A DNA stretch of 44,438 nt from Verrucomicrobiia bacterium (GTDB lineage Bacteria > Verrucomicrobiota > Verrucomicrobiia > Verrucomicrobiales > Akkermansiaceae): assembly GCA_030430455.1 (NCBI GenBank), contig JAUIJB010000024.1, positions 1 through 44,438 of the forward strand, written 5' to 3'. Positions 24,950-36,845 of the stretch are shown one piece after another. The notes below the pieces were generated by a model. The model did not search any database, was not told the DNA's origin, and worked only from the letters and a program-made list of their open reading frames with translations. Every line of letters starts with the position of its first letter. Within the stretch, counting starts at the first letter, position 1. The translations under genes and the position numbers were made by a program.

Positions 24950-24999
24950 TGACAAGAATCACTGTGACAGTCATTTGTGTGACATGAATCAGTGTGACA
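24950..24999. repeat. Pair of 20-bp direct repeats upstream of the ATPase gene
   Basis: TGACAAGAATCACTGTGACA (24950-24969) and TGACATGAATCAGTGTGACA (24980-24999) match in 18 of 20 positions and are exactly 30 bp apart, about three helical turns, so a protein could bind both on the same face. The second ends 7 nt before the ATPase ATG. A TTGACA at 24949-24954 overlaps the first copy and could be a -35 box. The layout looks like a tandem operator, perhaps for autoregulation. Confidence 0.6.
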
Positions 25000-25006
25000 A
25001 CGGCTG

Positions 25007-26125
25007 ATGGGGAATCCGTTTCGATACGGTCAGATCGTCGACGGCGAGGGCTACTGCCCGCGTCCGCAGCTGGAAAAGCGGCTGCGCTCGCATCTCGCGG
25101 ATGCCCGCAACGTGGTGCTCTACGGCGAGCGCCGGGTTGGCAAGACTTCGTTGATCCACCGGGTCGCGGGGAGGATGCGGGGCCGGCGGCTGGTCTACGT
25201 CGACCTACTGGGGATCAAGTCGGTCGAGGACCTGCTGGCGCGGGCCTTGCAGGCCGTCGAGCCGCTGGTCGGCTCGGATCGCTCGTTGTCCGGGCTGCTG
25301 AAGGCGGTGTCGCGGCTCGGCATCAGCGTGTCGTTCAACCCGGTGACCGGGGCTCCGAACTTCCGGCCGACCTACACGCCGGAACCGCTGCGGGCGGACA
25401 ACCTGCGGCAACTGGGCGAGTTGTGGCGGGAGTTGGACGGGCGGCGCCCGGTCGTGGTGGTGTTCGACGAGTTCCAGGACGTGTTGTCGCTCGCCGAGTC
25501 CGACGCGGCGCTGGCGGTGCTGCGCGGCGAGATCCAGAAGCTGGGTTCGATCCCGTTCTGCTTCTCGGGGAGTGTCCGCAACGACATGTTGTCGATCTTC
25601 AGCTCCGACAGGAGTCCCTTCTTCAAGAGCGCGGTGGCGCTCGAGGTGCGGCGGGACGACTTCAAGGGTTGGGAGGACTTCCTGGTCGGGAAGTTCGAGT
25701 CGGGCGGGCGGCGGATCGGGGCCGACACGCTCGCGGATCTCGTCGCCCGGGTCGATGGCAGTCCGGGCGACGTGCAGCAGCTGTGCGCCGCGGTCTGGGA
25801 TGGAACCCGCCGTGGCCAGCAGGTCGGCGGGGACCAGGTGGCTGCGGGGCTGGAGGAGGTGTTCCGCAACGAGCGCAAGGGCTACGAACAGGTCCTCGCC
25901 ACCGTGACCGGCCAGCAGCTGAACGTGCTGCGGGCGCTGGCGCGGCTCGGCGGCGAGTCGATCCAGTCGAAGGACTTCCTGAGGGAGGCGCGGGTGCCGC
26001 ATGCCAGTTCGTCGAAGGCGGCGATGCTCGGCCTCGAGAAGCGCCGGGTCGTCTTCCGCGACGGCGAGGTCTACCGCTTCAGCAACCCCTTCCTGCGACT
26101 GTGGCTGGTGGAGAAGGGGGTTTGA
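25007..26125 (+). CDS. AAA-type ATPase with C-terminal winged helix (ATPase_2-like)
   Basis: This 372-residue cytoplasmic protein has the start NPFRYGQIVDGEGYCPRP, the Walker A motif GERRVGKTS at residues 40-48, Walker B VVVVFDEFQD around residues 149-158 and a sensor-like FSGSVRNDM near residue 190. Residues about 305-372 look like a winged helix (LRALARLGGESIQSKDFL to NPFLRLWLVEKGV). It resembles the STAND-like archaeal/bacterial ATPase_2 family. The function of this family is poorly defined; members occur with defence or mobile loci and may act as regulators. Here it is a single gene preceded by paired direct repeats, in contrast to its housekeeping neighbours, and it converges on acnA. 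Confidence 0.85.
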   Translation: MGNPFRYGQIVDGEGYCPRPQLEKRLRSHLADARNVVLYGERRVGKTSLIHRVAGRMRGRRLVYVDLLGIKSVEDLLARALQAVEPLVGSDRSLSGLLKAVSRLGISVSFNPVTGAPNFRPTYTPEPLRADNLRQLGELWRELDGRRPVVVVFDEFQDVLSLAESDAALAVLRGEIQKLGSIPFCFSGSVRNDMLSIFSSDRSPFFKSAVALEVRRDDFKGWEDFLVGKFESGGRRIGADTLADLVARVDGSPGDVQQLCAAVWDGTRRGQQVGGDQVAAGLEEVFRNERKGYEQVLATVTGQQLNVLRALARLGGESIQSKDFLREARVPHASSSKAAMLGLEKRRVVFRDGEVYRFSNPFLRLWLVEKGV

Positions 26126-26149
26126 GGAACGGTCAGTCCCGACCTCCCC

Positions 26150-26166
26150 GCGCCGGGCGCCGGCGC
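26150..26166. terminator. Hairpin between convergent ATPase and acnA genes
   Basis: GCGCCGG-GCG-CCGGCGC is a perfect stem with a 3-nt loop, 25 nt after the ATPase stop. A 12-bp palindrome GGGGCCGGCCCC follows at 26216-26227, close to the acnA stop. No U-runs accompany them. Confidence 0.4.
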
Positions 26167-26233
26167 CTCGGGCTGTGGGCTGTGGGCGGCCAGGGAGAAC
26201 AGCGAACAGGGGGACGGGGCCGGCCCCCTCTCC

Positions 26234-29074
<2,841 letters not shown>

Positions 29075-29137
29075 GGTCGGGATGTTCGATGGTCAGGTGT
29101 CGGTTGGTGGCCGGGTGCCGCTGGCGTGCCCGCCGAG

Positions 29138-29155
29138 GCCCCGTTCTTGCGGGGC
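29138..29155 (-). other. Stem-loop in the acnA leader region
   Basis: GCCCCG-TTCTTG-CGGGGC forms a 6-bp stem in the 185-bp divergent gap, about 65 nt before the acnA ATG. It may be in the acnA 5' untranslated region. No known riboswitch was recognised. Confidence 0.25.
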
Positions 29156-29259
29156 TTGCGCGGCGCCGAGGGTAGGAAGGGCGCGGCAAATGTCAAAAGG
29201 CTTCCGGGTCCCGGGGATCGGGCATTGTCAGCCGCTTTTCCGGGGGACTAGCATTCTCC

Positions 29260-29616
29260 ATGCAAAAGCTGCCAGGGGTTGTCGCGGGAGTGCTTTCGGT
29301 GGGCTTCGTGGCCTGCGTGGGCGGGCCGATGATGGGCGACCTGCCCGAGGACGACGGCACCGTGGGCGGCATCTCGGAGGTGCCGAACCCGAGCCCCGAG
29401 ATGGCGCGGCGCAGCGGGACCTCGCTGGAGACCCTCCAGCGCGGCCACTCGACCTACATGCTCAAGTGCGCCGAGTGCCACGACTACATGATCCCCGAGG
29501 ACCTGTTCGTCGACGAGTGGGAGGATGCCATGCCGACGATGATCAGCCACGCCGGGCTCGAGTCCGCCGACGAGAAGGCGGTGCTGGCCTACGTCCTGGC
29601 GGTGAAGGGGGAGTAG
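29260..29616 (+). CDS. Small mono-haem cytochrome c-like lipoprotein (copy 1)
   Basis: This 118-residue protein has a short lipoprotein-like signal (MQKLPGVVAGVLSVGFVAC, Cys19) and one haem c motif, CAECH at residues 70-74. Methionine candidates for the sixth ligand follow at YMIPED and in MPTMISHAG. The last 60 residues share a clear pattern with the next gene: GHxxxMxxCxxCHxxMxPEDL, then W, P-x-M, AG, DE and AY-x-LA. This is the profile of a small class I cytochrome. It is most likely a lipid-anchored periplasmic electron carrier, but it has no adjacent oxidase or reductase gene. The pair shares a divergent promoter region with acnA. Confidence 0.78.
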   Translation: MQKLPGVVAGVLSVGFVACVGGPMMGDLPEDDGTVGGISEVPNPSPEMARRSGTSLETLQRGHSTYMLKCAECHDYMIPEDLFVDEWEDAMPTMISHAGLESADEKAVLAYVLAVKGE

Positions 29617-29665
29617 CGCGCGATTTCAGATTTCCGATCTCCCCGGTGCGTGTTAGAAGGGGAGG

Positions 29666-29956
29666 ATGAAGCGGTGTTATTGGGTGGTGTTCGTGGTGGT
29701 GGGATGTGCGGGTGGTCCGGTCCTGCCGCCCGAGCCGACGGCGGCGATGGCGGCCACCAGCGGCACCGAAATCGCCCGACTGGAGAAGGGTCACGAGGTC
29801 TTCATGGCGAACTGCCTGCGCTGCCACGAGGCGATGATGCCGGAGGACCTCTCACGCGAGGACTGGCACGTCGTGGTCCCCGGGATGTCGTGGAACGCGG
29901 GCATCAGCGAGGCCGACGAGGAGGTCCTGACGGCCTACATCCTCGCCGCCCGGTGA
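29666..29956 (+). CDS. Small mono-haem cytochrome c-like lipoprotein (copy 2)
   Basis: This 96-residue paralogue of the preceding gene starts with MKRCYWVVFVVVGCAGG, giving a lipobox VVGC with Cys14 as the lipidated residue. The haem motif is CLRCH at residues 50-54, and conserved methionines sit in AMMPEDL and VPGMSWNAG. The spacer between lipid anchor and haem domain is shorter than in copy 1. The 49-nt gap and shared direction indicate one operon, and the pattern of shared residues indicates tandem duplication followed by divergence. Function is inferred as electron transfer in the periplasm; a haem-sensing role is not excluded. Confidence 0.78.
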   Translation: MKRCYWVVFVVVGCAGGPVLPPEPTAAMAATSGTEIARLEKGHEVFMANCLRCHEAMMPEDLSREDWHVVVPGMSWNAGISEADEEVLTAYILAAR

Positions 29957-29987
29957 GCCCGGCCGCCGGGCCGGGTGGCTGCAGGCG

Positions 29988-32900
29988 CTAGGGGGTGGTG
30001 GCCACCTGGATGAAGCGGTGATGGGCCGGGAGGGTGACTTCGGTCTCGGAGACCGGGCCGGCTGCCGTTGTCGCAGTTCCCGGAACCGGCGCAAACCCGG
30101 ACAGGCCCGCCGAACTGAGCAGTTGGTAGCCGATCCCGGGGACACTTTTCCAGCGGACCGTGAACCGCGGCGAGCTTGCCGGATCGAAATCCGCTGCCGG
30201 AACCAGTTCGACGACGCGCAGGAGGTCGCCCGGATCGAACGGGTCGGTCATGGACTCGAGCTCGTCGCCGTCGCCCTGGCCGTCGCCGTCGGTGTCGTGG
30301 TTGCGATCGTCATTTCCCACGACCAGCCCGAGGGCGGGCTCGATCCGGTCGTCGATGCCGTCGCCATCGCTGTCGACGCTGCCGAACTGTTGAATCGGTC
30401 GCGCCTCGACGGCGCCGATGTCGGGCGCGGAGCCGAACGGTCGCCCGAGCCCGGCCTGGTCGAAGGCGGTGGTCTCCCCGAGTTCGGGCGGATACGTCGG
30501 CGAGCCTCCGGCCTTGCCGATTGCCGGTGAGCCGGGCAGCGGCGGGCGGCAGGGGGTGCCGGCGTAGGCGTCCAGCGGGGCCAGCCGGGGATCGAGCGGG
30601 GCGGAATCGGATCCGGCGAACTGACCGCGGCGGTTCGGCACACCCGGGTCGAAATAGGAGGAGCGGAGCGAGTCGTTCGAGCCGATGAGGTTGACTCCGG
30701 TGACGCTGGCCGTGCTGTGGATGTCGGTGCCGGATGCGGCAAGGTTTCCGGCGACGATCGAGTTGCTCACCAGGCTGCCCGAGTGGAGCCCACCGCCGTT
30801 GCGGCCGGCCCGGTTGCCGGTGAGGGTGCAGTGGTGGAAAATCATTCCGGCGGCGAGGCAGCCCCCCCCGTCCCGGCCCGAGGAATTGTCGTGGAAGGTG
30901 GAGTTGGCGAACCACGAGGAGTTGCTGGAGCCGGTGAAGCGAAGGGCGCCGCCGTCGACGTCAGCCCCGTTGGAGAGGAAGACATTCGCATTCGCATGCA
31001 ACGGGCCTGAGCTGAAGGCGTCGACCGCACCTCCGGACCCGAATGCCTGGTTGGAGCGGAATTCACAGTGGTCGAGGGTCGTGCTGGATGCCGGAAGCGC
31101 CAGCGCCCCGCCGTGGGACGAGGACTGGTTGGCCACGAAGCGGCAGTGCCGGATCGTGGCGGAGGTGGCAAAGGAACGGATCGCCCCGCCGTGCAGTCCG
31201 CGGTTTCCGGTGAACTCCGACCCATCCACCACCAGCGTCCCGCGATCGGCCCAAACCGCCCCGCCGTCGAGGGAGGCCATGCCGTTGTTCGCGAAGGAGC
31301 ATCCGCTGAGCTCCAGCGGGGCCGGATAGGTAGCGCGGACCGCGCTGCCGGGATGGCCGGAAAACCCGCAGCCTTCCAGGTAAAGGGACGACCGGTCGGC
31401 CACGATCGCTCCCGCGGTGGCGCCGGGCGGTGCCGGAAAGTCGAGGTGGCGCAGGCGCAGGTTGGTTCGCGAGAGGGCGAGGGCCGGCTCGGACCCGGGG
31501 CCGGAGATCGAGAGCCGCGAAGTGAGCTCCCCGGCGTCGATGACGAGCATTTGGTCGCCGAGCGCCAGGCCGGCGGCGAGGACGATCGATTGTCCGGCGA
31601 GGGAGGGAGCGAAGATGATGGAGTCGATTCCGGGAGCGGCCTCCGCCGCGAGGACGGCCTCCGGCAGCGAGGTCAGTCCGTCCGCCGCGTCGATCACGCC
31701 GGCAGCGGTGTCCACGACCAGGCGCACGCGGGTCTGGAGGGTGTGGACCGGGCTGGATGCGGTCGACTCGCCGGTCACCGCCTCGATCTGCCAGTGGTAG
31801 GTCGTGCCCCAGTCGAGTTCGCCGGTCGGGAAGCGGCCGATCGTCGTGGTGCCGATCGTCGCGAGCTGGAGGGGGTCGGTGCCGAACCGAACGCGATAGA
31901 AGTCGGCGGAGGGAACGAAGCTCCATCGCAGGTCGACACTTGCCGGGGCCAGCCCGGTTTCCCCGCTGGGTGAGAAGAAGTCGGCCTCGTCGGAGGCCTC
32001 GGCGGCCCCGATGTCGGCGGCAGCCCCCTGGGGGCGCGGGATGCCCCGCTGGTCGGTGGCGGGAAACCCGCTGCCGACCTGGTCGCGCGCCGGCGAGCCG
32101 GAGAGGAACAGGTGGACCGGCCCGGGACCACCGTGGTCGGCGAGGGGGCGCAGCAGGGGGTCGAGGGGGGCGTCGGGGCTGCCGGTGAGGTCCCCGTTCG
32201 CGTTCGGTGTGCCGGCTTCGCTCGGCAGCGGAAAGGCGGCCTCGACCGTCTCGTAGTTGCCGATGAAGTTGTCGCCGAGGCTGGTCACCAAGTCGCTGCT
32301 TCCGGCCTCGAGGTCCTTGGTCCCGTTGCCGGCGATGAGGCAAGCCTGCAGGGTGATTGCCGGTGGTGTCTGGATCCCGCCCGCGCCGGATCCGCCGTCG
32401 TTGTTGTGAATTGTGCAGAATTCGTAGGCCGCGTCGCCCTGTGAATGGTAGCAGGCCCCGCCATTGGTCGACGCATTGCCCGAGAAGGTGCAGTTGCGGG
32501 CGAGGAACGAGGAATTGGCGGAATACAGCACCCCTCCCCAGGAATCGGCGCGGTTGGCGGAGAAAACCGATCGGTCGCAGCGGATTTCGGCGGCGATGTC
32601 GTTGAAAGCCGAACCATCGGTGGCGAAGATCGCCCCGCCACTCGATCCGGCGGCGTTGGCGTGGAAGTGGCAACCCTCGATCGCGAGCCGGGTCAGCTCC
32701 CCGAGCGCGATCGCCCCGCCGCCGCCGCCCGCGACGTTCGACTCCAGGCGGCAGTCGATCATTTCAACCGGCGTCACGGAGCCGGTGGCGAAGACATCCG
32801 ATTCGATCGCCACGGCACCGCCATGCCACCCCGAGTGATTGTCTTCGAATACGCAGTCCTCGAAGCGTAGGCGGACATTCGACTCGGAGACGTAGACCGC

Positions 32901-35900
32901 GCCGCCTTGTTCATCCGCCCCATTGTTCGCGAAGCGGCTTCCCCGGGCGATCAAGCGGGACTGTCCGGACATCCAGACGGCACCGCCATCCTCGGACGCG
33001 GAGTTGTCGGTGAGTTCGCAGTCGACCAGCTCCACCGACGACACCCCGGTCACCCGGATGGCGCCTCCCTCGTCCGCCATGCCGCCCGAGATCCCGAGCC
33101 CGATGCACTCGACCCGGGCGCCCTCGCTCACCTCGAAGATCCTGGACGCCTGGTTTCCGGAGAGCAGGACACCGGGGCCATCGATGGCAAGTTCCTGGCG
33201 TCCGACCCCGATGGCTGTCTGCAGCACCAGGGTTTCCCCGTCGAGGCCCGGCGCGAATCGCACGCGATCGAATGCATCGTCCGACCCGGCGAGATCCACC
33301 GCCTCGCGCAGCGAGAGCAGGCCGTCGCCGGGATCGGTGACATCTTCGGCGGTGGTGACCACCAGGTCGGGGCGGGTGTGAAAGGACTGGACCGGGCCTG
33401 CCGGGCCCACGGCGGGCACGACCTGCCAGTAGTAGCTCGTGTCCGCTTCGAGCTCCACGTCGAGCTTGCCGACATCCGTCGTTCCGGCAAGTCCCAGGGA
33501 TTCCGGGCTCGTGCCGAGCCGGACCTCGAAGGGGCCGCCCGCGGCCAGCCAGGTGAGCCGCAGGCGTGTCGGTGAGTCGAGCTCCCCGTCCGCCGGGAAG
33601 GCCGCGGCGGTGTCCGGGTCGGATTCTCCCGCCCCGATGTCGGCCATGGTCCCCTGCGGCCGGGCGATGCCGCGCTGGTCGGCGGGCGGCGCCACTGACG
33701 GGTCGACGCGGTCGAGCGCGGGCGATCCCGGCAGCGGGAGGATGCAGGCCGTGCGACCGCCGAAGTCGGCGAGCGGCGAGAGCAGCGGATCGATCGGCTC
33801 ACGGAAGCTGCCGACGTAGTCGCCATCCGCATTCGCCGACCCGGGCGGCTCCGACGGGGGAAACTCGGGCGGGGCGATCGAGCCGATGCCAACCAGGTTG
33901 GGCGCCTGGCGGAGGAGCGGGTCACTCAGGCCCTCCGGACGCCAGACATCGGGCGAATCCGGGGCGTAGTTGGCGGCGATCACGCAGCCGCTGAGCTCGA
34001 TGGGACCGTGGCTGAGCTCGACCCCCCCGGTGCGGGTCAGCGCGCGGTTGCGGGTCACCGTGAGGTGGCGCAGCGCGACCTCGCCCTGGGCGATGATGGC
34101 GCCGCCGACGTCGGCCTGGTTGCCGGTGAAGGTGCTGTTGGTGATCGAACCTCCGCGGATGTCGACGGCGCCGCCGTCGTCGCCGGCCGTGTTGTCGAGG
34201 AAGAGGCAGCGCTCGATCGTCGCATCGGACGAATAGATCGCACCTCCATCCAGGCTGCCGGAGACGGAGTTGGCGGAGAAGGTCGAGTCGGTCACCCTGC
34301 AGGGGCCGAAAATTGCCCGTCCTTCGTTTCCGGTCAGCAGGCAGTCGTCGATGATGACCACGGCACCGTTCGCCTGCACGGCGGTGCCTTCGTTGGGGCC
34401 GAGGGTGCAGCGGGACAGCGTCAGTTCGCCATCGGCGAAGTTGCTGATGGCCTGCCCGGAGCAATGCCGGAGCGTCGAGTCGACGATGCTTGTCGGACCA
34501 CCGGCGGAGATCCCGACGAGGTGGCCGTCGACGAGGAGGTTGGAGAAGTCGCCGACGACGCCGGCCTCGCAACGGATCGCGGAGGTGCTGGCGAGGAAGG
34601 TGCTGTCGCGCACCGTCGCAGTGCCGGAGTCGTGGAAGGAACAACTGGTCTCGTTGCCCTCGAAGTGGCACGATTCGACGACCACCTCCGAGTCCTGCGT
34701 GAGGAGGGCATTGCCCGCACAGGCGAAGAAGCCGCAGTGGCTGAAGCCGACCCGGCTGCCGCGGGTGACGCGCACGGCCCCGGCCGAGAAGTCATCGGCC
34801 GCATCACGGAATTCGAGTTGGCTCAGCTCGACATCAGCCCCGTCCGACACTCCGAGCAGCCGGATCGCGGATCCGCCCGAGATCACGAGTGGGCCGGCGG
34901 GGGTTGAACCGTCGATCTCGAGTGCCTGGAACGAGACCGACAGCGGCGTTTCGTCGAGGCTGAGGGTGGTGCCACCGAGTGAAGGATCGATTGCGATGCG
35001 GTCCCAGCCGGGGAGGTCCGCGGCCGCGGCGACGGCCTCGCGCAGGGTCAGGCCGCCGTCGTCCGGATCGTCCAGGTCGCCGCTGCGGGTGACGCTGAGG
35101 TCGGGGCGGGTGGTGAAGCTGCGGGTGGGGCTCTCGACCGGGCCGCCCGGCGTCATCGCGACCACCTTCCACTCGAAGGTGGTGGCAGCCTCGAGCGGGG
35201 CGGGGGAAAAGGATGGGGTGGTGGACTCACCGGCAGGGCTCAGGTTGCCCGGGGCACCGAGATGAATCTCGTAGCTGGCGGCATCGGGCACCGCCAGCCA
35301 GCCGAGGGTGGTCCGGCGGCTGACCGCATCGGCGCCGTCGGCCGGCGAGGTGTCGCCGTCGGCCGGCGTCCATTCCGCCGCCCCGATGTCGGCTGCGGCG
35401 CCCTGTGGCCGGGTGAGGCTCCGCTGGTCCGCCGGTAGCGTGGTGGTGGCGCGGTCGATGGCGGGAGAGCCGGGCAGGGGCGGGCAGGTCGGGGCCGTCC
35501 CGCCGAAGTCGCCGGGGCCGTCGAGCAGGGGGGCGAGCGGCATGGAGCTGGAACCGACGTAGTCGCCGAGCGCATTCGGCAGGCCGGGCGGGAAGCGGTC
35601 CGAGTGCGGGCCGGGGTCGCCGATGAGGTTGTTGCCGCTGCGGGTGACCAGGCCGGAAGGGTCGGCGAGGTCCGGGGCGCCGCCGGTGAATGATGCATTC
35701 CCAGCCACCAAGGTGTTGTGAAGCTGGGTGTCGGCCTGGTTGGCGAGCCCTCCGCCGGCCGCCATCGCCTGGTTTCGCGTCAGGCTCAGGTGCTCGAGCA
35801 GGTGGCTCCCCGTGCTGGCGTGGATCCCGCCGCCATCGAAATCGGCGAGGTTGCCGGCGAAGGTGCATTGCGAGACGGTTGTCGAGGTGCCGCCGAGGGC

Positions 35901-36683
35901 GAGGCCGCCACCGTTGAGGGCGGCCCGGTTGTCGACGAAGGTCGAGGTTCGCAGGTCACCGCTCGCATTGGCGCCGATGTTGAGGCCGCCACCACTTGAC
36001 GAGGAGTGGTTGGCGTCGAACAGGCAGTCATCGATTTCAAAGTTCGACGACGAGAAGTAGACCGCCCCACCTGCGCCGCCTTCGTTGGCGGTGAATTCGC
36101 AGCCGCTCAGGGTGACGCTGCGCTCACCGGTGCCGGTTGCATAGATGGCCCCGCCCGCCGAGGTTGACGAGTTTCCGATGAACCGGCAATCAGTCGCCAT
36201 GACTTCACCGGGTGCAAAGAGGTGGATCGCGCCGCCGGAGCTGCTCGAGTGGTTGTTCTCGAAGCGGCAGTCCTCCAGGGTGAGCGAGGAGCCCGAGCCG
36301 AGAAAGATCGAGCCGCCGCTCGAGGACGTCCCGTCGGCCAGCGCCAGCCCCCGGAGGGTGAAGGAAACCGGTGCGCCGACCGTGAAGTGGCGGTTGTTCG
36401 ACAGCCCCGAGATCACCGGCGGAAAGGCGAGCGCGGAGGCGTCGAGGATCAGGGACTTGGACACCGGCAGGGAGCCGATCGCGACCTCGATGGTCGCGCC
36501 GGCAAGCGTCGGCGCGAAGGTGACGGTGCCGCCGTCCGGAGTGTCGCGCATGGCCTCCCGCAGGGAGACCTCCGCCCCGGCCGGAATGTCCGACTCGTCG
36601 GCCGTGGTGGTCACCTCGACCGCGGCCAGCGACATGGCCGAGGCCAAGGCGATGAGACCGGCGGGCAGGACGGATTGCGGCAC
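29988..36683 (-). CDS. Giant exported modular beta-helix protein with Pmp-like FxxN/GGA[IVL] repeats
   Basis: This 2231-residue protein starts at a GTG, with a signal peptide (MPQSVLPAGLIALASAMSLAA). It is built of four modules starting near residues 23, 529, 1108 and 1655. Each opens with a CSLREA-like segment (SLREAM, TLREAV, SLREAV, and degenerate SLPEAV), continues with a right-handed beta-helix of FxxN and GGA[IVL] repeats (FDANHSSSSGGGL, FANNGADEQGGAVYV, FTGNRGLHGGAI), closes with a PLPGSPAIDR...RPQGAAADIGAAE segment and, in modules 1-3, runs through a fibronectin-like linker into the next. Near residue 2101 comes a calcium-binding DSDGDGIDD repeat and then a beta-rich C-terminal domain. 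No beta-barrel, sortase or PEP-CTERM tail is seen. An adhesin or polysaccharide-binding role is likely. Confidence 0.88.
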   Translation of the reverse strand: MPQSVLPAGLIALASAMSLAAVEVTTTADESDIPAGAEVSLREAMRDTPDGGTVTFAPTLAGATIEVAIGSLPVSKSLILDASALAFPPVISGLSNNRHFTVGAPVSFTLRGLALADGTSSSGGSIFLGSGSSLTLEDCRFENNHSSSSGGAIHLFAPGEVMATDCRFIGNSSTSAGGAIYATGTGERSVTLSGCEFTANEGGAGGAVYFSSSNFEIDDCLFDANHSSSSGGGLNIGANASGDLRTSTFVDNRAALNGGGLALGGTSTTVSQCTFAGNLADFDGGGIHASTGSHLLEHLSLTRNQAMAAGGGLANQADTQLHNTLVAGNASFTGGAPDLADPSGLVTRSGNNLIGDPGPHSDRFPPGLPNALGDYVGSSSMPLAPLLDGPGDFGGTAPTCPPLPGSPAIDRATTTLPADQRSLTRPQGAAADIGAAEWTPADGDTSPADGADAVSRRTTLGWLAVPDAASYEIHLGAPGNLSPAGESTTPSFSPAPLEAATTFEWKVVAMTPGGPVESPTRSFTTRPDLSVTRSGDLDDPDDGGLTLREAVAAAADLPGWDRIAIDPSLGGTTLSLDETPLSVSFQALEIDGSTPAGPLVISGGSAIRLLGVSDGADVELSQLEFRDAADDFSAGAVRVTRGSRVGFSHCGFFACAGNALLTQDSEVVVESCHFEGNETSCSFHDSGTATVRDSTFLASTSAIRCEAGVVGDFSNLLVDGHLVGISAGGPTSIVDSTLRHCSGQAISNFADGELTLSRCTLGPNEGTAVQANGAVVIIDDCLLTGNEGRAIFGPCRVTDSTFSANSVSGSLDGGAIYSSDATIERCLFLDNTAGDDGGAVDIRGGSITNSTFTGNQADVGGAIIAQGEVALRHLTVTRNRALTRTGGVELSHGPIELSGCVIAANYAPDSPDVWRPEGLSDPLLRQAPNLVGIGSIAPPEFPPSEPPGSANADGDYVGSFREPIDPLLSPLADFGGRTACILPLPGSPALDRVDPSVAPPADQRGIARPQGTMADIGAGESDPDTAAAFPADGELDSPTRLRLTWLAAGGPFEVRLGTSPESLGLAGTTDVGKLDVELEADTSYYWQVVPAVGPAGPVQSFHTRPDLVVTTAEDVTDPGDGLLSLREAVDLAGSDDAFDRVRFAPGLDGETLVLQTAIGVGRQELAIDGPGVLLSGNQASRIFEVSEGARVECIGLGISGGMADEGGAIRVTGVSSVELVDCELTDNSASEDGGAVWMSGQSRLIARGSRFANNGADEQGGAVYVSESNVRLRFEDCVFEDNHSGWHGGAVAIESDVFATGSVTPVEMIDCRLESNVAGGGGGAIALGELTRLAIEGCHFHANAAGSSGGAIFATDGSAFNDIAAEIRCDRSVFSANRADSWGGVLYSANSSFLARNCTFSGNASTNGGACYHSQGDAAYEFCTIHNNDGGSGAGGIQTPPAITLQACLIAGNGTKDLEAGSSDLVTSLGDNFIGNYETVEAAFPLPSEAGTPNANGDLTGSPDAPLDPLLRPLADHGGPGPVHLFLSGSPARDQVGSGFPATDQRGIPRPQGAAADIGAAEASDEADFFSPSGETGLAPASVDLRWSFVPSADFYRVRFGTDPLQLATIGTTTIGRFPTGELDWGTTYHWQIEAVTGESTASSPVHTLQTRVRLVVDTAAGVIDAADGLTSLPEAVLAAEAAPGIDSIIFAPSLAGQSIVLAAGLALGDQMLVIDAGELTSRLSISGPGSEPALALSRTNLRLRHLDFPAPPGATAGAIVADRSSLYLEGCGFSGHPGSAVRATYPAPLELSGCSFANNGMASLDGGAVWADRGTLVVDGSEFTGNRGLHGGAIRSFATSATIRHCRFVANQSSSHGGALALPASSTTLDHCEFRSNQAFGSGGAVDAFSSGPLHANANVFLSNGADVDGGALRFTGSSNSSWFANSTFHDNSSGRDGGGCLAAGMIFHHCTLTGNRAGRNGGGLHSGSLVSNSIVAGNLAASGTDIHSTASVTGVNLIGSNDSLRSSYFDPGVPNRRGQFAGSDSAPLDPRLAPLDAYAGTPCRPPLPGSPAIGKAGGSPTYPPELGETTAFDQAGLGRPFGSAPDIGAVEARPIQQFGSVDSDGDGIDDRIEPALGLVVGNDDRNHDTDGDGQGDGDELESMTDPFDPGDLLRVVELVPAADFDPASSPRFTVRWKSVPGIGYQLLSSAGLSGFAPVPGTATTAAGPVSETEVTLPAHHRFIQVATTP

Positions 36684-36845
36684 GCCGCCATTTGAACAGG
36701 ACGAGCGCGTGGCGGGAAAGAACAGAGTCCTTCAGTTTCGCGGGGGATCGGTCCGCGCCCGGGCGGTCGATTCCACCGGGCATGGTGATCCGGGCGAGCG
36801 GGTGCTCCGGACGTGGACGGAAGCCTCGCGAACGAGGACGTGGCG

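Noticed and set aside
25007..26125. Toxin-antitoxin pair at the ATPase locus
   Set aside because: No small partner gene lies on either side; the nearest genes are the DUF4440-like gene and acnA.
26216..26227. GGGGCCGGCCCC palindrome as an operator
   Set aside because: It is short, GC-only and lies just past the acnA stop, so chance or a terminator part is more likely.
29988..36683. Regular repeats taken as a possible CRISPR or satellite array
   Set aside because: The repeats are at protein level (FxxN/GGA[IVL]), vary in DNA sequence and spacing, and lie within one open frame.
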